Shown here piece by piece: positions 33,157 through 41,756 of a stretch of 64,000 nucleotides of DNA (position 1 is its first letter; the number at the start of each line of letters is the position of its first letter). The stretch comes from Myxococcus flavus. Lineage in GTDB: Bacteria; Myxococcota; Myxococcia; Myxococcales; Myxococcaceae. The position numbers were made by a program, and so were the translations under genes. The notes below the pieces were generated by a model, which saw only the letters and a program-made list of their open reading frames with translations, ran no database searches and was not told where the DNA came from. The stretch lies in assembly GCF_050038885.1 (NCBI RefSeq), contig NZ_CP143624.1, positions 930,001 to 994,000 of the forward strand, read 5' to 3'.

Positions 33157-34035
33157 ATGGAGACCGGCTCACGACGTCCGCTCGGCGAGATTCTCCTGGA
33201 ACAGGGAGTGCTCAACCGCGCTCAGCTCCGGGTGGGGCTCGTGCATCACCACGAAGTGCATGTCCCGCTCGGCCGGGCGCTGGTGCGCGAGGGCCTCTGT
33301 TCGGACGCTGACGTGCTGCGCGGCCTCTCCGAGCAGCTCGGCGTGGACGCGGTGGACCTGGACCGCACCCCGCCGGACGCCTCGCTCGTGGCGCACATCC
33401 CCGCCCGCGTGGCCCGCCAGTACCACGCCGTGCCCCTTCACCTGGAGAAGGTGCTGCTGGACCAGGGCGAGCGCGAGGTGCTCCACATCGCCTTGCCCGC
33501 GCCCGTGTCCCTGGAAGCCGTCGACGCCGTGCGCGCCGTGTCCGGCCTGCCTCGCGTCGAGGCCCACATCGCCTCCGACGCCGCGCTGGCACGCGCCCTG
33601 TCGCGCCTCTATGGCATTGAGCTGCCCACCGAGCCGCCCGCTCCCGCCGTACTCGCGCCGGGGGGGCCGCTGCTCCTCTATGGCTGGCCTCCCGTCACGG
33701 CGGTGCTCATGTCCCGCCTCCTGGCCCGAAACGGGTTCCAGGCCCGGACGGCATCGCCGCTGGAGGTGCTGCACACCGGCCCCGGGGACATCGTCCTCGC
33801 CCCCCTCCAGGCCATGGAGGGACTGCTCGCCGGCGAGGTCCACATCGCGGGCACCCTCATCGTCCACGGCAACTCGGATGACGAGGGCTTCGAACGGGCC
33901 CGGCAGGTCGGCGCACGCGGCTTCCTGGCCAACCCGCGCGACGAGCAACTCCTCCTGCGCGCGGTCCGGCGTCTGAGGCCCCATCCACACGCGGGCGGCA
34001 GGGGCTCTCCAGACCCGGCGACCCACTCCCACTGA
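33157..34035 (+). CDS. MshEN/GspE-N-like domain protein with receiver-like C-terminus
   Basis: 292 residues. The N-terminal about 155 residues read LGEILLEQGVLNRAQLRVGL, LGRALVREGLCSDADVLRGL and DLDRTPPDASLVAHIPARVA, then HAVPLHLEKVLLDQGEREVLHIAL, the pattern of the GspE/MshE N-terminal (MshEN) domain that binds cyclic di-GMP in some proteins. The C-terminal 120 residues resemble a degenerate receiver (LLLYGWPPVTAVLMSRLLARNGF, TLIVHGNSDDEG, ARGFLANPRDEQLLLRAV) with no phospho-acceptor Asp in the usual place. A c-di-GMP effector role is inferred only from the family. Confidence 0.7.
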   Translation: METGSRRPLGEILLEQGVLNRAQLRVGLVHHHEVHVPLGRALVREGLCSDADVLRGLSEQLGVDAVDLDRTPPDASLVAHIPARVARQYHAVPLHLEKVLLDQGEREVLHIALPAPVSLEAVDAVRAVSGLPRVEAHIASDAALARALSRLYGIELPTEPPAPAVLAPGGPLLLYGWPPVTAVLMSRLLARNGFQARTASPLEVLHTGPGDIVLAPLQAMEGLLAGEVHIAGTLIVHGNSDDEGFERARQVGARGFLANPRDEQLLLRAVRRLRPHPHAGGRGSPDPATHSH

Positions 34036-34091
34036 GGCGCACCTCCTGGGCCGCCCGGGCACACCAACACCCGAGGTGAGCCACGAGCTCA

Positions 34092-34132
34092 CACTTCCTG
34101 AGAGAAAGTCGGGGCTCGATTCTCAAAAAGTG
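34092..34132 (+). terminator. Imperfect hairpin downstream of the MshEN-like gene
   Basis: CACTT (34092-34096) pairs with AAGTG (34128-34132) and TGAGA (34099-34103) with TCTCA (34121-34125), separated by a symmetric 2x2 internal loop. A separate 17-bp inverted repeat (GTGAGC-CACGA-GCTCAC) lies just before it at 34076-34092. Terminator or operator for the gene at 34222. Confidence 0.4.
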
Positions 34133-34221
34133 AAGGGCCCAAGCAACTCCAGATTTCGATCGCGGAGAATGGGGGACAGATGGCGTCCTTCCGGGCGCCC
34201 CGGAATCCCGCAGGAGCCACC

Positions 34222-35160
34222 ATGTCCCCCCGTATCGGCAACCGTCCGCAGCCGCCCCCGCCGCCGCCTCCTCCGCCGCCGGCCCGCGACCCCAGGGCCC
34301 CCGCCCAGGGCGGACGTAACAGCCCTCGCGTCGATACCCAGGCCTCGGGCTCGGTTGAGCAGCCGCGGCAGAACGCCCTGAGCGCCCAGTCCAGCTTCAC
34401 GGCGGGCGGCGCGCGCGCCGAGGTGAGCGGCACGGGCCCGGGCGGCATCGACACGCGCGCCCACGTCCAGGGCCCCACCTTCTCCGCGGATGCGCAGGTG
34501 GACGCGGACATCGGCCTGTCCGGCATCGACGTGAGCGTCGACATCGACATCGAAGCCAACCTCCTCGAGGCGGGCGCCGGGGCCTCCAAGACGGTCGAGT
34601 TCGAGATCGCCGGCGAGGAGTACTCGGTCGAGCTGGACCTGGAGGCGCTGGGCAAGATTGGCGCCGAGGGCAGCATCGAGCTGGACCTGCACGTGGGCAC
34701 CGACGGCAACGTGTCCATCAACGCCGCGGCCTCGGGCTTCGCCGGCGCGCAGGCGAGCCTGACGGGCTCCATCGAGCTGAAGCACGAGGACAACACGCTC
34801 GCGTCCGGCAGCATCACCGCCAGCGCCAGCGCGGGTGTCAGCGGCGACGCGCACGCCGACATCGGCATCAACAACGGCAACCTCGAGTTCGACGTCGGCG
34901 TGGAGGCCACCGCGGGCCTGGGCCTCGGCGTGGAAATCGAGGGCTCGGTCAACCCCGGCAACGTGCTGAAGGCCGTGGGTGAGACGGCCGCCGCCGCCGG
35001 TGGCGAGGTGCTGGAGAACGTGGTCGACGGCGCCATCAACGCGGGCGGCGCCGTGGCCGAGGCGGCGGGTGAGGTGTTCACCAACGCCGCGGACGCCGTG
35101 ACGGACTTCGTCGGCGACGTGGGCAGCGGCATCAAGAACGCGTGGGAATCCGTCTTCTAG
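34222..35160 (+). CDS. Leaderless protein with Pro-run N-terminus and beta-repeat body, function unknown
   Basis: 312 residues from the ATG at 34222 (AGGAG five bases upstream; an in-frame ATG at 34180 has none). Residues 8-20 contain ten consecutive prolines inside a Pro/Arg-rich leader without a signal peptide. Residues about 55-260 are alternating polar/hydrophobic beta-strand repeats rich in G, A, D and I (VDADIGLSGIDVSVDIDIEA, VEFEIAGEEYSVELDL, ASGSITASASAGVSGDAHAD). The C-terminus (about 255-312) is helical and Ala-rich. I do not recognise the family. The body looks like a solenoid or elongated beta structure; the leader may be a docking or export tag. Confidence 0.6.
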   Translation: MSPRIGNRPQPPPPPPPPPPARDPRAPAQGGRNSPRVDTQASGSVEQPRQNALSAQSSFTAGGARAEVSGTGPGGIDTRAHVQGPTFSADAQVDADIGLSGIDVSVDIDIEANLLEAGAGASKTVEFEIAGEEYSVELDLEALGKIGAEGSIELDLHVGTDGNVSINAAASGFAGAQASLTGSIELKHEDNTLASGSITASASAGVSGDAHADIGINNGNLEFDVGVEATAGLGLGVEIEGSVNPGNVLKAVGETAAAAGGEVLENVVDGAINAGGAVAEAAGEVFTNAADAVTDFVGDVGSGIKNAWESVF

Positions 35161-35218
35161 ACGCCCCCATCGAGGTAGCGGTACCCACCTCCCGCGTCCG
35201 GAGCTAGAATCAGGGCCC

Positions 35219-36391
35219 ATGGCCGTCTCCAAGCTGGCATCCTCCGCCGCGCGTTTGATGAAGCAGGGCCTGCTGAAGGAAGCAGCCCGCGACTTCGAGC
35301 GCGCCATCGAACAGGACCCGAAGGATGCCAGCGCGCTGCTGGGGCTCGCCCGGTTGCGCCTGGCGCAGCAGGACGAGCCCGCCGCGCGCGACGTGCTCCA
35401 GCGGCTGGTGGCGCTGCACCCCACCCATCCCGAAGCCCTCAGCCACCTGGCCCGGCTCGACGCGGAGAAGGGTGACGCGCGCCAGCTGGACCTGCTGGCC
35501 GCGCTCGCCGCGCAACCGAAGGCGGGCTTCTTCGAGGTGCTCAACCACGGCCGTGGCCTGCTGGCGCATCACCGGTATGCCGACGCCATCCCCGTGCTGG
35601 AGCGCGCGCTCGCGCTGCAGCCGGGCAACGCCCAGACGCTGACGTACCTGGGCATGGCGTTCCAGGGCGACAAGCAGCTGGACCGGGCGCTGCGCCGGTA
35701 CCAGGAGGCCGCTGAAAGCAACCGGAAGGAGCACCTGCCGCTCCAGCTCGCCGCGCGCGTCCAGCTGCTGCAAGGACACGTGGGCGCGGCCATCGTGACG
35801 CTGCGGCAGGCGATTCTGCGCAGCCCCCGGGAGACGGCCCTCTTCCGGGAGTTCGCGTCGCTGTGCCTGATGGCCGGAGCCCCCGAGGCGGCCATGCGCG
35901 CCGCCATCGAAATCCGCCTCCAGCTTCCGGACAGCGCGGACGCCATCTACCTGCACGGCATCTCCGCCTTCGTTGCGGGCAAGGACGAGGACGCGGACCG
36001 GATTCTGCGCGAGGCGCTCGCCAAGGCCCCGGACTCCGCGCCCGTGCGCGTGGCACTGGCCAAGGTGCGCCGCAAGCTGGGCGACGACGCCGAGGCCCAG
36101 AAGCTGCTGGAAGCGGCGGTGGCCAGCGACCCGTCCGAGGTCGGCGCCGCCAACGACCTGGCGGTGTTGCACCTGTCGCGCCCGGAGGGTGCCGCCGCCG
36201 CGCGCGCCGTTCTCACGGAGGCCCTGAAGGCGCACCCGGACGACCCGGATGTGCACCTCAACATGGCGCTGGCCCTGGCGGACAGCGACAAGGCGCAGGC
36301 GCTCACGCACGCCAAGCGTGCCCAGACGAGTCCCCGCCAGCCCATCCGCGAGCAGGCGGAGCGGCTCATCACCGCGCTGGGCAAGAAGTAG
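35219..36391 (+). CDS. TPR-repeat protein
   Basis: 390 residues made almost wholly of about ten tetratricopeptide repeats (for example KQGLLKEAARDFERAIEQDP, HRYADAIPVLERALALQPGN, DEDADRILREALAKAPDSAP, PEGAAAARAVLTEALKAHPD). No signal peptide, so a cytosolic scaffold or partner-binding protein. Nothing indicates a specific complex. It ends at the edge of a short tandem duplication (36392 onward). Confidence 0.85.
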   Translation: MAVSKLASSAARLMKQGLLKEAARDFERAIEQDPKDASALLGLARLRLAQQDEPAARDVLQRLVALHPTHPEALSHLARLDAEKGDARQLDLLAALAAQPKAGFFEVLNHGRGLLAHHRYADAIPVLERALALQPGNAQTLTYLGMAFQGDKQLDRALRRYQEAAESNRKEHLPLQLAARVQLLQGHVGAAIVTLRQAILRSPRETALFREFASLCLMAGAPEAAMRAAIEIRLQLPDSADAIYLHGISAFVAGKDEDADRILREALAKAPDSAPVRVALAKVRRKLGDDAEAQKLLEAAVASDPSEVGAANDLAVLHLSRPEGAAAARAVLTEALKAHPDDPDVHLNMALALADSDKAQALTHAKRAQTSPRQPIREQAERLITALGKK

Positions 36392-36597
36392 GGCCGGCGG
36401 CCTCGCTCGCGCCGCTAGCCCTGCTGGGTCAGCCCCAGCACTTCGGGGTACACCTTGCTGGCGAAGTGGCGGCCACCGGCGACGGTGGCAAGGCCAGCGG
36501 CCTCGCTCGCGCCGCTAGCCCTGCTGGGTCAGCCCCAGCACGCCCAGCACCTCGGGGTACACCTTGTTGGCGAAGTAGCGGCCACCGGCGACGGTGA
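36392..36597. repeat. Imperfect 100-bp tandem duplication including the 3' end of the SGNH gene
   Basis: Copy 1 spans 36392-36487 and copy 2 36492-36597. The word GGCCTCGCTCGCGCCGCTAG occurs in both, exactly 100 bp apart. On the minus strand copy 2 encodes the true C-terminus (YFANKVYPEVLGVLGLTQQG, stop at 36515), and copy 1 encodes HFASKVYPEVLGLTQQG with its own stop at 36415. Copy 2 has nine extra bases (itself a short duplication of CCCAGCACG). A few substitutions separate the copies, so the event is not recent. Confidence 0.85.
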
Positions 36598-37351
36598 AGT
36601 GCACGCCGTCCTGCATACGCAGCCGCATGGGCTTTCGGAAGCCGTCCACCCGGGCCTGCCGCAGCGCGCGGCCTTTCGCGTCGGTGAAGAAGGGGCGCGT
36701 GTCCAGGTGCACCGCGTCCTGGCGGGAGGAGACGACCTCGCGCTGGACGGCGCGGATGATGCGCAGCTTCTGCTCGAAGCGCTTGAGCCCCGTCGCGGGC
36801 AGCTCCAGCCAGACAATCTTGCGGCCCGGCGAGGCGAGGACGCCCAGGAACTCCTCCATGCGCTGGCGGTAGGCCGCCTGCCACTCCGCCCGTCCCCACG
36901 GGACGGGCTTGCCGCCCTTGGTGTCCTGGAGGGACTGCCCGTCGTTGCCCCCCAGGATGACGACGACGACGTCCGGCTGGTGACGCTCCACCTCCTCGCG
37001 ACCGACGTCCATCCAGTCGAAGAAGTCCGGCCGGGCCAGGCCCGTGGAGGACTTGGCGCGGCGGGCCGACTGGATGCGCGGGTGCGCGTCCAGCTGCGCC
37101 TGGAGGTACTCCCCGAAGCCGGTGGCGATGAGGCTGTCGCCCAGCAGCAACACCTTGTGTTTGCGGGCGACCTCCGGCGCGGGTGAGCCGGCCGGGGTTG
37201 GCGCGGTGCCTGGCACGGGGGCCGCGGACGACGGCGCGGCAGCCGCGGGGGCAACGGCGGTGGGCGCAGGCTGCTGCACGGAAGCAGACAGCGCGGGCGC
37301 CGCGGACAAGACAACGAGGGTGACGAGCAATCGCGTGAGGCGGTTCTGCAT
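36515..37351 (-). CDS. SGNH/GDSL hydrolase family protein (DUF459-like), exported
   Basis: 278 residues from the ATG at 37351; signal peptide about 1-22, then a Pro/Ala linker to about 55. The SGNH core has block I LLLGDSLIATG with the Ser nucleophile, RAKSSTGLARPDFFDW, block III VVVILGGNDGQSL with the oxyanion Asn, and block V DGVHFTVAGGRYFANKVY with the Asp/His pair. DUF459-like proteins are periplasmic and are thought to act as O-acetyl esterases or transferases on cell-envelope glycans. Its 3' end has been duplicated in tandem just downstream. Confidence 0.85.
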   Translation of the reverse strand: MQNRLTRLLVTLVVLSAAPALSASVQQPAPTAVAPAAAAPSSAAPVPGTAPTPAGSPAPEVARKHKVLLLGDSLIATGFGEYLQAQLDAHPRIQSARRAKSSTGLARPDFFDWMDVGREEVERHQPDVVVVILGGNDGQSLQDTKGGKPVPWGRAEWQAAYRQRMEEFLGVLASPGRKIVWLELPATGLKRFEQKLRIIRAVQREVVSSRQDAVHLDTRPFFTDAKGRALRQARVDGFRKPMRLRMQDGVHFTVAGGRYFANKVYPEVLGVLGLTQQG

Positions 37352-37433
37352 TGGCGCCCGAAAGGTAGCGGCCCTCGGGCCATCCGTACATCCCCCTCCT
37401 CGTCTGCCCGGGCCCGGATGTGCGCAGCGGCCC

Positions 37434-38231
37434 TCAGGCGGCGCTGCTCGCCACCTCGGCCTGGACAAGCCGTCCCGCGGGCGCGACGTCCGCCGCCGCG
37501 GGGCCCAGCGCCTCCAACCAGGGCGCGAGGAGCCGGGCACAGGCGTCCGGGTGCGTGAAGTACGGCACATGCCCCGCGCCCCGCAGCAGGTGAAGGGGCG
37601 TCCCCGCGGGAAGCGACGCGGCCAGCCGCTCCAGCGTGGCCGGCGGCACCAGCACGTCCCGCGTCCCCTGGATGCAGACGCAGGTCACGGGCAGCTTGCG
37701 CAGCTCCGGTGGGGGCGCCTCCCCGCGAATCGCCAGCGCGCGATGCCAGGTGGAGCGGCGCTCCAGGTCGGTGGTGGGGACGACTTCGGCGACGCGGGCG
37801 AAGGGCACCGGCGTCCATGCCGCGAGCCCCGCGGCCACGGCGCCCGGACGCGCCCACCTGGCGATGGGCCCCATCATGCCAATGGCGAGCCCGCGCAGAC
37901 CCAGGTGCTCGGTGCGGGTGAAGGAGCCCAGGAACGCCACGCCGCGCGCCACGCCCGCCGCCGCGAGGTGCGCGGCCACCATGCCACCAAAGGAGCTGGC
38001 CACCACCGCGTCCAGCGAACCAGCGGCCTGCAACACCTGCCGCGCCAGCGCGCTCGCGCCGCACGCGGCGGCTTCGCCTTCCGGGTACTCCACGAGGACC
38101 GGACGGCACTGGTGCGCCAGGCGCTCGGCCAGCGCGAGGAAGCCGGAGCCGCGCGCGCCCAGGCCCGGCAACAGGAGCACCCGGGGCCCCCGTCCCGCGC
38201 CCAGCTCGGTCAACTGCACGTCTCGACGCAT
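37434..38231 (-). CDS. Alpha/beta hydrolase
   Basis: 265 residues from the ATG at 38231, preceded by GAGGGA. The fold is clear: VLLLPGLGARGSGF with the oxyanion-hole region, nucleophile elbow VVASSFGGMVA (Ser in S-F-G-G), TRDVLVPP with the acid residue and GAGHVPYFTHPD with the catalytic His. No signal peptide, so cytosolic. Substrate unknown; bioH- and menH-like enzymes share this layout. Same strand as the SGNH gene, 82 bp apart. Confidence 0.82.
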   Translation of the reverse strand: MRRDVQLTELGAGRGPRVLLLPGLGARGSGFLALAERLAHQCRPVLVEYPEGEAAACGASALARQVLQAAGSLDAVVASSFGGMVAAHLAAAGVARGVAFLGSFTRTEHLGLRGLAIGMMGPIARWARPGAVAAGLAAWTPVPFARVAEVVPTTDLERRSTWHRALAIRGEAPPPELRKLPVTCVCIQGTRDVLVPPATLERLAASLPAGTPLHLLRGAGHVPYFTHPDACARLLAPWLEALGPAAADVAPAGRLVQAEVASSAA

Positions 38232-38337
38232 GCCATTCCCTCGCGAATGCGGCGAGAAACAATCGCCGGTGAGCCGATTCTGCCCCGCCCGGTCCTCCGC
38301 CTGCCTGGCGTGCGGGCCGCCAGCGCGCGGCGCGTGC

Positions 38338-39102
38338 TCAAGCCCCCAGGGCGCGAACCGGGGCGACGCGGCCCAGGCCCAGGAAGGCGCGCGTGCGTTC
38401 ATGGTGCGGGCTGGCGAGCACCCGGGCAGGCGGGCCTTCCTCGATGATGCGCCCGCCGTACAGCACCAGCACGCGCGAGGCGAGCTCCTGCGCGAAGCGC
38501 ATCTCGTGCGTCACGGCCACCAGCGTGAGGCCCTCCGCGCGGAGCTGCTCCAGCAGGTCGATGAGCGAGCCCACCCGCTCCGGGTCCAGCGCGCTGGTGG
38601 GCTCGTCCATCAGCAGCACCTCCGGCTCCATCGCCAGCGCCCGGGCAATGGCCACCCGCTGCTGCTCGCCGCCGGAGAGCTCGGAGGGGTACGCGTCCTC
38701 GCGGTGGGACAGGCCCACCTTCTCCAGCAGCGCCCGCCCCCGCTCCAGGGCCTCCTTCCGGCCCACGCCCTTCACGTGCATGGGCGCCTCCATCACGTTG
38801 CCCAGCGCGGTGCGGTGCGCGAACAGGTGCCACTGCTGGAAGACGAAGCCCACGCGGCGGCGGATGCCGCGCACCTTCTCGCCCTGCGCGCGGACGTCCC
38901 CCGGGGCCAGCGTGTCCGAGCCCACGCGCACCACGCCCTCGTCGAAGGGCTCCAGGCCGTTGAGGCACCGCAGCAGCGTGCTCTTCCCACCGCCGGAAGG
39001 GCCCACCAGCGCCGTCATCTCGCCCGGGGCGAAGACGGCGTCGATGCCGTCCAGCACCAGCCGTCCCTCGTAGCGCTTGCTCAGCTTCTCGACCTCGATC
39101 AT
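38338..39102 (-). CDS. Polar amino-acid ABC transporter ATP-binding protein (GlnQ type)
   Basis: 254 residues from the ATG at 39102. Walker A GPSGGGKST, Q-loop FVFQQWHLFAHRTALGNV, signature LSGGEQQRVAIARAL and Walker B LLMDEPTSALDP are intact, followed by a switch VTHEM. Spacing and FVFQQWHLF are typical of the glutamine/polar amino-acid family. Its start overlaps the stop of the permease fusion gene in ATGA (39099-39102). Together the two genes make a complete importer. Confidence 0.92.
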   Translation of the reverse strand: MIEVEKLSKRYEGRLVLDGIDAVFAPGEMTALVGPSGGGKSTLLRCLNGLEPFDEGVVRVGSDTLAPGDVRAQGEKVRGIRRRVGFVFQQWHLFAHRTALGNVMEAPMHVKGVGRKEALERGRALLEKVGLSHREDAYPSELSGGEQQRVAIARALAMEPEVLLMDEPTSALDPERVGSLIDLLEQLRAEGLTLVAVTHEMRFAQELASRVLVLYGGRIIEEGPPARVLASPHHERTRAFLGLGRVAPVRALGA

Positions 39103-40589
39103 CCGCGCTCCAACCTCGCTTCCAGCCGCCGCGCCAGCCGGGACAGGGGATAGCTCATCGCCAGGTACAGCAGCGCGCACAGCGCGCCCGGAATCAACCA
39201 GCTCCGAACATCCACCGCGGTAATCGTCATCCGCTTGGTGAGCTCCACCACGGAGATGACGGACACCAGGGAGCTGTCCTTCAGCAGCGCGATGAAGTCG
39301 TTGGTGACGCCGGGCAGGGCCACGCGGAAGGCCTGGGGGAGGATGACCCGCCGCAGCGCCAGCCGCAGCGGCATGCCCAGCGCCATGGCTGCCTCCAGTT
39401 GCCCGCGCGGCACGGCCAGCACACCCGCCCGGTACACCTCCGCCTCATAGGCCGCGTAGTTCAGGCCCAGGCCGAGGATGGCCGCGCTGAGCGGGTCCAG
39501 CCGCAGCACCCCGGCCAGTCCGTAATAGAGGACGTAGAGCTGCAGCAGCACCGGCGTGCCCCGGAACAGCTCCACGTAGGCGGTGGCCAGCCGGCCCGCC
39601 CAACCGGGCCCGTACAGCCGCGTCAGCGCCAGCCCGATGCCCAGGGGGATGGCGAGCAGCATGGCCCCCACCGACACCAGCAGCGTCACCCCCGCGGCCT
39701 GGAGGAACAGCACCAGCTGGCCCCAGCCCAGGCGGACCGTGTGTGTGGAGGCCAGCACCTCGCGGGTCTGCGCCTCCGTCCAGTCCACCATCCGCTGCTG
39801 GGCGGCGCTGTCGATGCCCCACCGCTGGAAGATGGCGCGCAGCTCGCCCGAGCGGGCGATCCGCCCCAGCGCCTCGTCGAGCGCCTCGCGCAGGTCCTCG
39901 TCTCCGGGCCGCACCGCGATGGCGTAGTAGCCCTCCCCCACATCGCCCACCACGCGGAGCGCCGGGCGTGGCTGGCCGTAGCGCTGGGCGATGATGTCGT
40001 CCATCAACACCGCACGCACCCGGCCCTGCTCCAGGTCGATGTAGGGCTCCTCCACGCCCTCGTAGGGCACCGCCTCCACGCCGCTGCGCTGGAGCAGGTC
40101 CCACGCCAGCGAGCTGGCCAGCGTGCCCACCCGCTGTCCCTTCAAGGAGTCCAACCCCGTGACGGCCGCGTCATCCCGGCGGGCCAGCAGCCGCAGGTTG
40201 AAGACGTAGTACGGCCGGGTGAAGAGAATGCGGCCGGAACGCGCCGGCGTGACTTCGATGCCGTTGAGCGCCACGTCGAACGAGCCGCGCTCCAGCGAGG
40301 GGATGAGGCTGGACCAGTCATTCTGGACGAACCGGGCGCGCACGCCCAGCTCGCGCGCGAGCGCCTCGGCCAGCTCCACCTCGAAGCCCTTCATGCCGCC
40401 GGGCGCGTCGGGGTCCTCCATGGCGTAGGGCTCCCCACCCTGGGCATCCGCGCCCCAGCGAAGCTCCCCCGTGCGGCGCACCCGCGCCAGCCCGCTATCC
40501 GGCTCCGCGCCACACGAAGGCAGCCACGCCAGCGCCAGCAGCGCCAGGACGGCGGGCAGGAGGGATGAGGACCTTCTCGCCTGGGACAG
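39099..40589 (-). CDS. Fused amino-acid-binding lipoprotein and ABC permease, probable CTG start
   Basis: About 496 residues. The N-terminal half is an amino-acid-binding domain (GELRWGADAQGGEPYAM, FEVELAEALARELGVRARFV, DVALNGIEVTPAR, VEEPYIDLEQGRVRAVLMDD). From about residue 285 follows a His/Glu/Gln-type permease with five transmembrane helices and the EAA-like loop EAAMALGMPLRLALRRVILP. The frame stays open upstream of the first GTG (40481) and encodes a good lipoprotein signal (LLPAVLALLALAWLPSC). The only start with a ribosome-binding site (AAGGAG, spacing 8) is CTG at 40589. Such binding-protein/permease fusions keep the receptor tethered to its channel. Confidence 0.8.
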   Translation of the reverse strand: MSQARRSSSLLPAVLALLALAWLPSCGAEPDSGLARVRRTGELRWGADAQGGEPYAMEDPDAPGGMKGFEVELAEALARELGVRARFVQNDWSSLIPSLERGSFDVALNGIEVTPARSGRILFTRPYYVFNLRLLARRDDAAVTGLDSLKGQRVGTLASSLAWDLLQRSGVEAVPYEGVEEPYIDLEQGRVRAVLMDDIIAQRYGQPRPALRVVGDVGEGYYAIAVRPGDEDLREALDEALGRIARSGELRAIFQRWGIDSAAQQRMVDWTEAQTREVLASTHTVRLGWGQLVLFLQAAGVTLLVSVGAMLLAIPLGIGLALTRLYGPGWAGRLATAYVELFRGTPVLLQLYVLYYGLAGVLRLDPLSAAILGLGLNYAAYEAEVYRAGVLAVPRGQLEAAMALGMPLRLALRRVILPQAFRVALPGVTNDFIALLKDSSLVSVISVVELTKRMTITAVDVRSWLIPGALCALLYLAMSYPLSRLARRLEARLERG

Positions 40590-40937
40590 GGGCGCGCTCC
40601 TTCTGGCGTGCGGGCCTCCGCCATACGACAGGTACCGTCCCGCCGCCAGTCGCGCCTGCCAGCGCCGCCCTCCCGCGCTGGCAGGTCCGCGCCCAGGAGC
40701 GGCCTCCCGCCGGCGCCATGCGCCCTGCCCGCCCTCAGCCCCGCGCCTGGTGGCTGGGAAGTGGTGGGGCCCTGCTGGTCGTGGGTGCGTTGCTGCCGCT
40801 CAGGTGCCCCCCGGCCGCAACCAGGATGAAGCAATTCCTCCCACCCTGTCGCAGGTGTACGCCTGACCCGGCATTCATTTTCCAGACTCGGGGATTTTCC
40901 GTAGGAGCCCGTCTAGAGTGCGCGCCCGAGGAGCGAC
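40590..40937. other. 348-bp divergent intergenic region
   Basis: Between the transporter operon (minus) and the response regulator (plus). A short frame from an ATG at 40718 encodes a possible membrane segment (WWLGSGGALLVVGALLPL), but it runs through the next gene's start in another frame and lacks a ribosome-binding site, so I do not call it. Confidence 0.4.
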
Positions 40938-41639
40938 GTGGTCATGGAAGCGTTCAGGGTTCTGATAGTCGACGACGAGCCGCCCATCGCACGCGCGTTG
41001 CAGCGGCTGCTGAAGCGAGAGGGATTCGAGGTCCAGATTGCCTTCAACGGCAACGAGGCGCTCGAGCGGCTGGGGGAATTCCATCCGGACATCGTCCTGT
41101 CGGACTTCCGGATGCCAGGAATGACGGGCAGCGAGCTGCTCCAGCGCATCAAACGCAGCCATCCGCTGGCGCTGCGCCTCATCATCTCTGGCTATGCGGA
41201 CTTCAAGTCCGTGGTGGCGTCGGTGAACGAGGGCGAAATCTGCCGCTTCATCAGCAAGCCCTGGGACGACGCGGAGCTGGTGACGTACCTCAAGGGCCTG
41301 CTGAGGCACCGCGAGACGATGGCCAGCCTCTACGCCCCCTTCCGTGAAGCGCCCCTGGGGGTGAACGCGGAGGTGGGCATGTCGGAGGCGTCCATGGTGC
41401 TCAAGGTCCAGGTCGCCGACCCCTCCTTCCCGGCGGAGCAGGCCGTCTCCCTCATCGAGCGCTTCGCGGGGCTGCTGGCCAACGACAGCCTCAAGGTGGT
41501 GGGCGGGCTGCTCGAGCGCTACGGCGGGCGTCTCTCCTTCATGGCCGACGTGGGTGGACCCCAGCGGCTCAAGCTGGAGGTCCCCGTCCCCACCGTGGAA
41601 TCCACCACCGACCTGCGGCCCGGCGCCCGCGACGCCTGA
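40938..41639 (+). CDS. Response regulator with uncharacterised C-terminal output region
   Basis: 233 residues. The receiver domain (about 5-125) is complete: acidic pocket VDDE (11-14), phospho-acceptor Asp56 in LSDFRMPG, the S/T switch in IISGY and Lys in ISKPWDDAEL; this last motif is typical of the RpfG/HD-GYP-associated receivers. The remaining 100 residues (from about 136) are not a known DNA-binding or HD-GYP domain; they contain EQAVSLIERFAGLLANDSLK and KLEVPVP. GAGGAG lies four bases before the GTG at 40938; ATG 40944 is an alternative. Confidence 0.82.
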   Translation: MVMEAFRVLIVDDEPPIARALQRLLKREGFEVQIAFNGNEALERLGEFHPDIVLSDFRMPGMTGSELLQRIKRSHPLALRLIISGYADFKSVVASVNEGEICRFISKPWDDAELVTYLKGLLRHRETMASLYAPFREAPLGVNAEVGMSEASMVLKVQVADPSFPAEQAVSLIERFAGLLANDSLKVVGGLLERYGGRLSFMADVGGPQRLKLEVPVPTVESTTDLRPGARDA

Positions 41640-41756
41640 AGCGCCGACGCGACGGCCTCGTCCCACTGCCAGCGCGGCGCGACCACCGACTTCACCACGC
41701 GGGTGGTACAGGTGCCCCGCCGTCGTCCGGCGCGGCAGCGGCCTCCGCCGCGCGCC

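Noticed and set aside
40718..40937. Possible small membrane protein from ATG 40718
   Set aside because: No ribosome-binding site, it runs out of frame into the response regulator, and the C-terminal part is not protein-like.
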